64,000 nucleotides of DNA. Source: JAGRCP01 sp942490705 (lineage in GTDB: Bacteria; Chloroflexota; Anaerolineae; Caldilineales; Caldilineaceae). Below the pieces are notes generated by a model that made no database searches, had not been told where the DNA came from, and was given only the letters and a program-made list of their open reading frames with translations. The stretch's first letter is position 1. Every line of letters begins with the position of its first letter. Of the stretch, positions 9,130 to 16,352 are shown in pieces. Position numbers and translations under genes: made by a program. Location: the NCBI GenBank assembly GCA_942490705.1, contig CALNXY010000003.1:62001-126000 (forward strand), given 5' to 3'.

Positions 9130-10689
9130 CTATGCGCCCACCTGATCGCTCTGGTAGTCGGCCGGCTGGCGGCTTTGGCCGGGCCAGCGTACCCTGCGCC
9201 GCGCCTGCCACGTCTGCACCAGGCCGATGCCGGCCATTGTGCCAAAGCCGGCGGCGTAGAGCAGCAGAAAGGGCACCGACCACCACTTATCTAAATAGGC
9301 TGCCGTTGCAGCTGAAATCAGCGCATAGACAAAAATTGCCACCTCGCCAAAGAAGAGCGGCCCCAGATCGAGATGGTAGGCGCTCTGCTTCCAACGGTCG
9401 CCTGTCTCTTCCACGCGAAACTTAGGCGTGCGCAGGAATGCTCCGCCCTGCGTGCGCAGTCCCTGCCAGACCGCCCGCGTGTTGGAGAGGGCGATCCCAG
9501 TTCCCAGCAGCATGAGCAACGGCAGGTAAAGGTAGTAACGTAGCCAGCGCTGCGGATAGAGCCGGCGCTGGGCAATGGCGTAGAGCAGGGGCGGCCCCAC
9601 GGTGGCCAGGCTGAGCAGGGCCAGTGGCGCAGCCGGATCGCTCCCAAGAAGCATCAGGGGCAGCGCCACGAACAGTAGCGTCAGCAGCAGTGGGTGGAGT
9701 AGATAGTTGCCTAGATGAAAGATGCCGAAGGCGCGTTTAACCATTGGCTCGTCGCTGCGCCAGACGCGTCCGCCCAGTTTGCGCAGCGTTTGCACGCTGC
9801 CTTTGGCCCAGCGAAACTGCTGACGCTTGAACGCTGTGAGCGTGGGCGGAATTTCGGCCGGCGCGGTCAGGGCGTTGAGGTAGAGCGGCTCCCAGCCGAC
9901 CAGTTGGGCGCGGTAGCTCAGGTCAAGATCTTCACACAGCGTGTCGGCCTGCCAACCGCCCACGGCTGGATCCTCAATACAGGCGCGGCGCCAAACCCCG
10001 CCCGAGCCATTGAAGCCAAAGAAGTAGTCTGCCGTCTGACGTCCTTGCTGTTCGACCACAAAGTGGCCGTCGAGGGCCAAGGCCTGGCTGCATGTCAGCG
10101 GCGAATAATCTCGGTTGAGATGGCTCCAGCGCGTTTGAACAAAGGCCGTACGCGCTCGTTCCGGTGGCAGGAAGTGAGGAATCGTCTGGCGCAAAAAATC
10201 CGCCGCCGGCAGAAAATCGGCGTCGAAGATCGCAATGAACTCCCCCTGTGCGAGAGGCAGGGCGTGGGCCAACGCGCCGGCCTTGAAGCCGCTGCGTGTT
10301 GGCCGCGTAACGACTTTGACGTTGACGCCGCGTGCCTGCCAGCTCTCAACGCGTTGCTGCACAAGCAGCGTGGTGCTGTCATCCGAATCGTCCAGGACTT
10401 GGATTTCCAGGCGATCGGCAGGGTAGTCCAGGCGCGCGCAGGCATCGATGATGCGTTGGGCCACGTATTGCTCGTTGTAGATGGGTAACTGAACCGTCAC
10501 AAACGGCCAGGTGTCAGGACTTGGCGCTGGCGCTGGCGGGCCATCCATGCGGCGGGTGACTTGCCATGTGAGCCACAGGGCGTGCGCGCCATAGGCGGCA
10601 AGTCCCAGCATGCTTATCGTGTAGAGAAGCTGAAGGGTCACTGCAGCGGCGGTCCGGCCATTGGCAAGTAACATATCTGCGACGTGCAT
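9130..10689 (-). CDS. Processive family 2 glycosyltransferase (cellulose/mannan synthase-like)
   Basis: 519-aa membrane enzyme. One N-terminal transmembrane helix (about 15-43) is followed by a cytoplasmic GT-A domain: nucleotide-binding QLPIYNE, DDSDDST, the metal-binding DAD at 156-158, the catalytic-base region EDLD at 253-256, and the QxxRW motif QQFRW at 290-294. That last motif marks processive enzymes such as BcsA or CslA that polymerise beta-linked glucan or mannan. Several C-terminal helices (about 310-475) would form the export channel. It stands alone, with no PilZ domain or BcsB-like partner, so a CslA/glucomannan-like synthase is more likely than cellulose synthase. An AAAGGA sequence lies 13 nt before the ATG. 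Polymer identity is unknown. Confidence 0.85.
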   Translation of the reverse strand: MHVADMLLANGRTAAAVTLQLLYTISMLGLAAYGAHALWLTWQVTRRMDGPPAPAPSPDTWPFVTVQLPIYNEQYVAQRIIDACARLDYPADRLEIQVLDDSDDSTTLLVQQRVESWQARGVNVKVVTRPTRSGFKAGALAHALPLAQGEFIAIFDADFLPAADFLRQTIPHFLPPERARTAFVQTRWSHLNRDYSPLTCSQALALDGHFVVEQQGRQTADYFFGFNGSGGVWRRACIEDPAVGGWQADTLCEDLDLSYRAQLVGWEPLYLNALTAPAEIPPTLTAFKRQQFRWAKGSVQTLRKLGGRVWRSDEPMVKRAFGIFHLGNYLLHPLLLTLLFVALPLMLLGSDPAAPLALLSLATVGPPLLYAIAQRRLYPQRWLRYYLYLPLLMLLGTGIALSNTRAVWQGLRTQGGAFLRTPKFRVEETGDRWKQSAYHLDLGPLFFGEVAIFVYALISAATAAYLDKWWSVPFLLLYAAGFGTMAGIGLVQTWQARRRVRWPGQSRQPADYQSDQVGA

Positions 10690-10932
10690 AGAGAAGCGTG
10701 TCCTTTGCCGGCCAACTCAGGCAAAAAAAGCGGCTGACGAATGCGCCAGCCCGGATGCGTAGTATAGCGGAGGCGACACGGGCAAGCCAATTGGCTGCCG
10801 GCGCATTGCGGCCTGGTGACCTACATCATGGAACGCTGACTTCGCAGAATGGACGGATGTCCGCAGATTAGACGCAACACATCCAGCTCAATCTGCTAAC
10901 TCATCGTCCGCAAATAACAACATAGCGTTTTT

Positions 10933-10990
10933 ACCTTCCCGGAAGCTGTGCAGCGAAACGAGTGGCTGCGCCGAGAGCTTCCAGGAAGGT
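10933..10990. repeat. Long imperfect palindrome in the intergenic region
   Basis: Arms 10933-10947 and 10976-10990 are complementary at 14 of 15 positions; an inner GCAGC/GCTGC stem lies in the loop. The T-run lies on the wrong side for a terminator of either flanking gene. The remainder of 10690-11092 shows no gene, only a degenerate 'GTTGATCCGCGG' repeat at 11021-11068 that resembles the one at 61227. Confidence 0.5.
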
Positions 10991-11020
10991 TGCGAACTCG
11001 ATTCCGGGCAGTCACTAAGT

Positions 11021-11068
11021 TTGATCCGCCCGTATCTGCCGCGTCCGCGTTGATCCGCGGTCTATCCC
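11021..11068. repeat. Degenerate 'TGATCCGCGG' intergenic repeat, copy 1
   Basis: Contains CGCGTTGATCCGCGG (11046-11060) and a preceding TGATCCGCCCGTATCTG. The reverse complement of 61227-61290 carries the same words in the same order, so the two belong to one repeat family. Confidence 0.4.
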
Positions 11069-11092
11069 ACCCATTCGGATTCGATGTCCGCC

Positions 11093-11806
11093 TTACTCTA
11101 ACTGTGCGGCGCGTGCAGCCGTGCGGATGAGGCTGACCAGGGCCGGCATCTCTTCGACATTCAGGCCATGCGCCAGTTGAATTGTGACCACCACATGGGG
11201 CGTCGCCTCTCCGTCCACAAAGAGTTGGTGCAGGAAAGGGTTGTAGCGACGCTGCATGTCGAGGAGTACATGCGCTAACGCCCCTGCGTTGTCCCCGCGT
11301 GTGATATACTCACTGCCGGTCAGATCCATGCGGTGATGCGTCCAGAGTCCGGCTTCGTCGCCGCGACGGATGGCCCGGTTGGGCGTTTCTCCCTTGCTCC
11401 AGAGCAGCTCTTGTCGCGGCGCGGAGTCCAAAACGCCGTGAAAACGAAGTTGGTCAAGCGTCGGTGTTCGCTTTCGTGCAGCCGCACGGAATGGACCGCC
11501 TAGCGGGCCTTTTTCCCGGGTCACGGTCAGGCTGACGAACGGATCCGGGCCTGGCGAAAAAACCGCGTCAAAATCCCCGTTCAGCTGGACAAGGGGCGCG
11601 CTCGTGACGCCGGGATCCGCTGCGATCAGGCGGCTGCGCGTGCCCGCTGCCAACTGCGCGAGCAGGGCGCGGCTATGATGTCGCCGGCGCAAGGGTTGGA
11701 CCAGCGCGCCCAGCATGATGAGCGCGGCGGCGCCGACGATGACCGCGAGCCAGCCATATTGAAGCATAAATGCTATCGCTGCTGTGCGCAGCTCTTCAAT
11801 CTCCAA
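11093..11806 (-). CDS. Predicted single-pass membrane protein of unknown function
   Basis: 237 aa, not recognised. One transmembrane helix at about 14-38 (YGWLAVIVGAAALIMLGALV) is followed by a basic stretch RRRHH and a soluble domain of about 190 residues rich in Arg. The soluble part includes a possible sheet region (LVQLNGDFDAVFSP) and ends with helix-like VSLIRTAARAAQLE. By the positive-inside rule the soluble domain would be cytoplasmic. No Shine-Dalgarno is found before 11806 or before the alternative ATG at 11767. It is divergent from ybaK with only about 23 bp between the starts, so the promoters must overlap the coding ends. Confidence 0.6.
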   Translation of the reverse strand: MEIEELRTAAIAFMLQYGWLAVIVGAAALIMLGALVQPLRRRHHSRALLAQLAAGTRSRLIAADPGVTSAPLVQLNGDFDAVFSPGPDPFVSLTVTREKGPLGGPFRAAARKRTPTLDQLRFHGVLDSAPRQELLWSKGETPNRAIRRGDEAGLWTHHRMDLTGSEYITRGDNAGALAHVLLDMQRRYNPFLHQLFVDGEATPHVVVTIQLAHGLNVEEMPALVSLIRTAARAAQLE

Positions 11807-11829
11807 GTCAATCCCCAGGAGGTACTGCC

Positions 11830-12330
11830 ATGAGCGCCAACAATGCGGTAATTACGAACAATGTGACGCGTTTTTTGGATAAGAAGCGCGTCGATTATGC
11901 CACGTATGCCTACGATTATGACGCCGGCATCCATTCCGCCGTGGAAGTTGCAGCGGCCGTCGGCAAACCTGTCGAACAGGTCTTCAAGACGCTGGTCGCC
12001 GTGGCCGACCAGCCGGGACGCAAGCCAATGCTGGTCGTCATTCCCGGTGCTGAGACGCTCGATCTCAAGGCCCTGGCCAAGGCCGTCGGCGTCAAGAAGG
12101 CCAAAATGGCCGGTCATGACCAGGCTGAGCGCCTGACGGGTCTGCAGACGGGCGGCATCAGTCCCCTGGCGCTCATCAACAAAGGGTTCGACATCTACCT
12201 GGATGATCGCGCCCTGGCCTTTCCCACGATCACGATCAGTGCCGGCCAGCGCGGGGCCCAGGTGGAACTGCCCGTCACCGATTTGGTGAAACTGACGCGA
12301 GCACGGGCGATCTCGCTTACACTTGATTGA
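11830..12330 (+). CDS. ybaK: YbaK/EbsC family aminoacyl-tRNA deacylase
   Basis: 166-aa editing enzyme that hydrolyses mischarged Cys-tRNA(Pro) or related aminoacyl-tRNAs after the synthetase has released them. Family features seen are the lysine of VFKTLV (equivalent to the catalytic Lys46 of Haemophilus YbaK), the HSAVEVA motif, and the GGISPLAL loop. The start at 11830 is fixed by an AGGAGG Shine-Dalgarno 8 nt upstream; the longer frame from 11770 is rejected. A palindromic element follows the stop codon. Exact tRNA specificity cannot be read from sequence. Confidence 0.9.
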   Translation: MSANNAVITNNVTRFLDKKRVDYATYAYDYDAGIHSAVEVAAAVGKPVEQVFKTLVAVADQPGRKPMLVVIPGAETLDLKALAKAVGVKKAKMAGHDQAERLTGLQTGGISPLALINKGFDIYLDDRALAFPTITISAGQRGAQVELPVTDLVKLTRARAISLTLD

Positions 12331-12356
12331 CAATTGGCAATTGTTATTGCCAATTG
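12331..12356. terminator. Hairpin after ybaK built from a CAATTGGCA repeat
   Basis: Arms CAATTGGCA (12331-12339) and TGCCAATTG (12348-12356) are perfect. There is no T-tract, so it may be a repeat acting as a weak terminator. Related 'CAATTGACAATT' words recur at 38916, 39666 and 48945. Confidence 0.4.
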
Positions 12357-12538
12357 CCCTGGCCGTTCCAACAGTCTGACAACAACCTCGGAATTTGCGC
12401 CGCTTTCAATTGTACCAGACATGGGCGCCGGTATGACCTGTACCGGCGATTTTGTTCCCTGTTATTACGGTATCCACTCCGGAAGCCAATCCTTGATCTG
12501 TCTTTGCCTTGGCTTCAGAATGTACAAAGGAAATAAAC

Positions 12539-13717
12539 ATGTTAAAGGTACAAGAAGCAGTCGCCAGCGGCCTGAGCTTTCAGCTGAACGACGACCAGAA
12601 GATGTTGCGCGACCTTGCCCGCGACTTCGTTCGCAAAGAGTTTATGTCCGAGGTCGAGCACCTGGATGAGACGGGCGGGTGGCCTTGGGATATCTTTCAC
12701 AAGGCCCTGGAAGTTGGTCTGGTCAATCTGAACATTCCTGAGGAATATGGCGGTCTGGGCGCATCGGTACTGGAAGAATGCATTGTTGGCAGCGAATTTG
12801 CCTATGGCTGCTCAGGCATTGGCACGGCGCTCCTGGTCAATCAGCTCGCAGTGTTGCCCATCCTCATCGCCGGCAGTGACGAGCAGAAAGAGAAATACTT
12901 CACGCGTCTGGTGGATGAAGCCGCAATCATCTCCTACTGCCTGACGGAGCCCGATGCCGGTTCTGACGTCTCCGGCATCAAGACGACGGCAATTCGCGAG
13001 GGCGACAAGTATATCCTCAACGGGCAGAAGACATGGATCACCGGCGGCCCGGTGGCCAAGTATTTTACCGTCTTCGCCAAGACCGACCCCGAAGGCGGCC
13101 ACAAGGGTATGAGCTGCTTTATCATCGAAGCCGACTGGGAGGGCGTCAGCGTTTCCAAGCCGCTGGAGAAAATGGGGCAGCATGCAGCCCAGACGAGCAT
13201 GGTTTTCTTCGAAAACGTAGAAGTGCCGGCCGAAAACCTCCTCGGTCGAGAGGGCGATGGCTTCATGATTGCGATGAAGGTCTTTGACAAGAGCCGCCCG
13301 CCCGTAGCCGCTGCGGCGACGGGCATTGCCCGCCGTGCGTTGGATGAAGCCGTCAAGTATGCCGGCGAACGCATGGCCTTCGGTCAGCCCATCGCCCAGT
13401 TCCAGGGTGTAGGTTTTATGCTTGCCGACATGAAGATCCGCGCCGATGCAGCCGAGCAGCTGGCCATGCGTTCAGCCTGGGACATCGACAATGGCTTTCG
13501 CAACACTTCCTCAGCCGCCGTGGCCAAGGCTTATTGCTCTGAAGCGGCAGTGCTTAATTCGACCGACGCCGTCCAGGTCTTTGGCGGCAACGGCTATGCC
13601 CGCGAGTATCCGGTCGAAAAGCTCATGCGCGATAGCAAGATCTATCAGATTTACGAGGGAACCACGCAAATTCAGAAGATGATTATTCTGCGCGAGCTTT
13701 ACAAGAACGGGAAGTAG
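12539..13717 (+). CDS. Short-chain acyl-CoA dehydrogenase
   Basis: FAD enzyme (392 aa) that introduces the alpha-beta double bond in acyl-CoA, feeding electrons to ETF. The three acyl-CoA dehydrogenase domains are in order. Flavin and substrate motifs seen are CLTEPDAGSDVSG and WITGGPVAKYF. The catalytic base is the Glu in IYEGTTQIQ near the C-terminus, the position used by short/medium-chain (butyryl-CoA type) enzymes. AAAGGAA lies 7 nt before the ATG at 12539. The gene is alone, without an ETF or thiolase neighbour, and ends at a hairpin terminator. It could act in fatty-acid, butyrate or branched-chain amino acid breakdown. Confidence 0.92.
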   Translation: MLKVQEAVASGLSFQLNDDQKMLRDLARDFVRKEFMSEVEHLDETGGWPWDIFHKALEVGLVNLNIPEEYGGLGASVLEECIVGSEFAYGCSGIGTALLVNQLAVLPILIAGSDEQKEKYFTRLVDEAAIISYCLTEPDAGSDVSGIKTTAIREGDKYILNGQKTWITGGPVAKYFTVFAKTDPEGGHKGMSCFIIEADWEGVSVSKPLEKMGQHAAQTSMVFFENVEVPAENLLGREGDGFMIAMKVFDKSRPPVAAAATGIARRALDEAVKYAGERMAFGQPIAQFQGVGFMLADMKIRADAAEQLAMRSAWDIDNGFRNTSSAAVAKAYCSEAAVLNSTDAVQVFGGNGYAREYPVEKLMRDSKIYQIYEGTTQIQKMIILRELYKNGK

Positions 13718-13779
13718 GAATAGGCGTAGCGGGTGACGTGCGATTTGCGCTGCGTTCACTGCACTGGAGCGCATTTTCT

Positions 13780-13827
13780 TAAGGGTCGGCTGATCGGTGA
13801 GATCGCCGGCCCTTATTCTTTTTCCTT
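13780..13827 (+). terminator. Rho-independent terminator of the acyl-CoA dehydrogenase gene
   Basis: An 11-bp stem with one G-U pair (13780-13790 with 13805-13815) is followed by TTATTCTTTTT. It overlaps the stop codon of the convergent methyltransferase gene. Confidence 0.7.
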
Positions 13828-15264
13828 AATGGCTTTGCAGTAGTAAAGACGCTGTTCGAAAATGATGGTCTCGCCTTGACGGCGTGTGTGCAGCCCGGCG
13901 GCGTCGGTTTCAATCCCCGCCTCCATCATCTCACGGACAATTGCGCCGTTTGCCGAATCCAGCGGCAGCTCGGCCAGCCATTCATCCAACTCTCGTTCGA
14001 AGGTGACGGTCTTCTCATCAACCACGGTGAGTCCCGCATTGGTGAGCAGGTCGCGATATTGCTGTGCGGAGCGTGCGGCATAGTGTGTGGGGTTGCGACG
14101 TTCTTCGATCGCGTTTTGGGTCGCACGTTTGACCGGGTCGTCATTTGAGAGCAGATCGGCCAGCAGTAGAATACCGCCGGTATGCAGAACGCGCACGAGT
14201 TCGTTGAGTACCTTCTCTGCATCACGGATATGATGAAGCAGCAGGCGACAGATGACCACGTCGAACCGCTCGTCGCGGAAGGGCAGCGCATGGGCGGCGG
14301 CGAGCCGGAAATAGACTGTACTCGCAACCGAATGCGCTGAGTTGAGGCGGCGGAACTCAGCCTGCTCCAGCATCACGGGGCTGATGTCGACGCCAATGAC
14401 TTCATGGGGCTTTGTCTCGGCCAAAGCCAAGGTAAGAACGCCGCTGCCTGCACCCACATCCAAGATCGAGGTTCCCTCAGGCAACTTGGCGAATCGTAAC
14501 AGGTTTTCCACGCGCTTCTGTCGCTGCTCACTCTGGACGCCATCCTGCGTGGCCGCGTGGTTGTAGACCTCGATCACGGCCGAAAGATCCTCGTCAAACG
14601 TATCTGCTGGGGCTGATTCTGCAGGCTGATCGGGCGCGACTGACTGCACGCCGGGCGGTGTCGGCAGGTGCTCGTGTCGATTGATGCTCTGTACGACCCA
14701 CTGATCACCATGGAGGCAGAGTTCGGTGACTGCGGTTGGTTCGCTGGCGATCCGTAAGCGTTGTGCGTCGGTGAGGCAGGCAATCGTCGCAGCAATCAGC
14801 GGGGCCTCCATGACAATAGCGATGGTCTTGCCGTTGGCGGTGCGCTGCAAACCTTCAAATCGTTGCGCCTGTGCGCCACAGTAATCGGTCAGTGACGGCG
14901 CCGCTGCCGAATCGGCGGATGACTCCTTAGCGAGCTCGTTTGTGACAGTGACTGTGGCTGGCGCTTCCGGCCAATCGCTTTGCACCGTCACGGGCAGCCC
15001 CAACGCCTGACCAAGGCGCTGGGCTGTCAGACGGTTGCGCAACTTCGGAGCACTATGGAGCGCGGCAATAGCATAGCGATCCTTTAGCCAACGGGCCAGC
15101 GCATCGGTTTGCTGCCAGCCGCGTGCCGTCAAGCCGGTGTCAATTGTGGCTTGACCCACCCGCTGCGCAGCCATTGCCTCGGCATGACCGATGAGCAGCA
15201 GCCGCAAATCGGGATCTATTTCTGTCGATATGACATCGTCCGTTTGGTTGTGTTCCATGGGCAA
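13813..15264 (-). CDS. Degenerate histidine-phosphatase domain fused to a SAM methyltransferase
   Basis: 483 aa with two parts. Residues 20-195 resemble the histidine phosphatase (phosphoglycerate mutase) fold: LLLIGHAE replaces the usual RHGE, so His27 remains but the preceding Arg is Gly; LTARGWQQTDALA and SAPKLRNRLTAQRL match the following helices; and the second catalytic His region reads VMEAPLIA, with Glu in place of His. This half is probably not an active phosphatase. After a Pro/Ala linker (about 200-225), residues 265-400 form a class I methyltransferase with motif I LDVGAGSGVL, acidic GVDIS and CRLLLHHI. Methyl acceptor unknown. The annotated start could be Met1 or Met3. Confidence 0.75.
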   Translation of the reverse strand: MPMEHNQTDDVISTEIDPDLRLLLIGHAEAMAAQRVGQATIDTGLTARGWQQTDALARWLKDRYAIAALHSAPKLRNRLTAQRLGQALGLPVTVQSDWPEAPATVTVTNELAKESSADSAAAPSLTDYCGAQAQRFEGLQRTANGKTIAIVMEAPLIAATIACLTDAQRLRIASEPTAVTELCLHGDQWVVQSINRHEHLPTPPGVQSVAPDQPAESAPADTFDEDLSAVIEVYNHAATQDGVQSEQRQKRVENLLRFAKLPEGTSILDVGAGSGVLTLALAETKPHEVIGVDISPVMLEQAEFRRLNSAHSVASTVYFRLAAAHALPFRDERFDVVICRLLLHHIRDAEKVLNELVRVLHTGGILLLADLLSNDDPVKRATQNAIEERRNPTHYAARSAQQYRDLLTNAGLTVVDEKTVTFERELDEWLAELPLDSANGAIVREMMEAGIETDAAGLHTRRQGETIIFEQRLYYCKAIKEKE

Positions 15265-15324
15265 TGAGAGTGGAGATGGTGAACGATCACGCGGTCTGCA
15301 ATTAGACCATGTTGCGCTCTCGCA

Positions 15325-15792
15325 TCAAGTCTGGGAGGCGTCGCCATTTTCCGCTGCAGAAGCGCTCATGGCTTGGTCCACATGGCGCGCGGCCTGGCGA
15401 GCTGACGTCCGCTGTTCGTCCAAGGATTTTTCCACCTGCTTCATGGCGTGGACTTCAGCCGGATAGTGGCTTGTCCGCTTGTTGTTGCCAGGCGCTTCGG
15501 AGAATTGAAGCCGCTCGACAACTTCGCCCTGTACAAGGTGATGCTCAAATATTTCGTCAATATCCTCGACCTGCACGCCGCAATACCAGACGCCTTCGGG
15601 GTATACAACGGCCATTGGCCCGCTGCCGCACTGGTTCAGGCAGCCGGCTCGATTGATGCGGATAGAGTCTTTCAGCCCGGCCTTTGAGACGCGACGCTTA
15701 AGGCCGTTGAAGATTGCGTCAACGTCGCCATCATACCAGCAGTAGGGCCCATGGGTGCACACAAAGACATGTTTCTCATATTGTTGTGACAT
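15325..15792 (-). CDS. Thioredoxin-like [2Fe-2S] ferredoxin
   Basis: 155-aa electron carrier of the thioredoxin-fold 2Fe-2S type (Aquifex Fd / NuoE C-terminal family). Cluster cysteines are Cys12 and Cys18 (VCTHGPYC) and Cys51 and Cys55 (GCLNQCGSGP); Cys71 is extra. The conserved VYPEGVWYCGV strand follows. The C-terminal 50 residues are a polar Ala/Gln/Glu-rich tail not needed by the fold. The ATG at 15792 is chosen because the domain begins there and because a -10 box ends only 6 nt before it, so the mRNA is probably leaderless; no Shine-Dalgarno is present. It is preceded by copy 1 of the 78-bp element. Redox partner unknown. Confidence 0.85.
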   Translation of the reverse strand: MSQQYEKHVFVCTHGPYCWYDGDVDAIFNGLKRRVSKAGLKDSIRINRAGCLNQCGSGPMAVVYPEGVWYCGVQVEDIDEIFEHHLVQGEVVERLQFSEAPGNNKRTSHYPAEVHAMKQVEKSLDEQRTSARQAARHVDQAMSASAAENGDASQT

Positions 15793-15798
15793 GGGCGC

Positions 15799-15827
15799 AT
15801 CATACCAGAGAGGCTTAAGGGAGACAA
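15799..15827 (-). promoter_or_regulatory. Sigma-70-like promoter of the ferredoxin gene
   Basis: On the minus strand TTGTCT (15827-15822), a 17-bp spacer, then TATGAT (15804-15799). Only six bases separate the -10 box from the ATG, so transcription should begin at or beside the start codon. Confidence 0.6.
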
Positions 15828-15857
15828 ACGTCTTTCGCTCCGTTTTCGCTCCGTGAG

Positions 15858-15935
15858 CGCATACCACATGTGGGGTGCTGCGCTAGAGAAAGCGACCAGT
15901 CCGTTCGCACACCGCCTCCCGCGAATGGGATGCAC
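15858..15935 (-). repeat. 78-bp intergenic element, copy 1
   Basis: Shares long identical blocks with 42065-42140 and 53914-53989, including CGAACGGAC-x-GGTCGCTTT and terminal GTGCATCCC / GGTATGC. The ends are inverted repeats and the core can also pair. It lies upstream of, and in the same orientation as, the ferredoxin promoter; 53 bp separate its end from the -10 box. The rest of 15868-16352 contains the fusA promoter and leader; no gene is seen. Confidence 0.75.
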
Positions 15936-16083
15936 CCGTGCTCTGTAGCGCTGCACGATCGTTGACGGGTTGTGCTGGCCATGCGCCTTGCGATCGAGGC
16001 CGAGTCCGTCTGCGAACGCGGCGTGAGCGCCGGACGATACCGCCCCGGACGAAGCTTGCCCGCCGAAACCCAACATCGATTCG

Positions 16084-16113
16084 TTGACAGGTGCCGGTGG
16101 TTTCGAGTAAAAT
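16084..16113 (+). promoter_or_regulatory. Sigma-70 promoter for the EF-G-like gene
   Basis: Consensus TTGACA (16084-16089), an 18-bp spacer and TAAAAT (16108-16113). Transcription would start near 16120, leaving a leader of about 230 nt before the ATG at 16353. The leader has a possible GGCAC/GTGCC hairpin but no recognised motif. Confidence 0.65.
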
Positions 16114-16352
16114 TTTCCCTTGTACCCAGAGTTTGTTCATTCACTTCCCGTCGCTCGCTCCGCCCACTTTTGGCACGACCGGTTCGATTATTTTGTGCCG
16201 GCAAAACGGACGATGGCTTGCCGAACTCAATCCGGACTTTTCGGAATCGATTTCATTTATTTGTTGTAACCGTTACTGCTTATCAACTATATTTTCAAAG
16301 CCGGTCGAAACCCGATCCCGGCTGCCCACACTGCTTTACCTAAGGGGGAAAC

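Noticed and set aside
10948..11130. 60-aa plus-strand frame between the GT2 and the membrane protein gene
   Set aside because: Arg-rich, overlaps the long palindrome and a repeat, and has no ribosome site.
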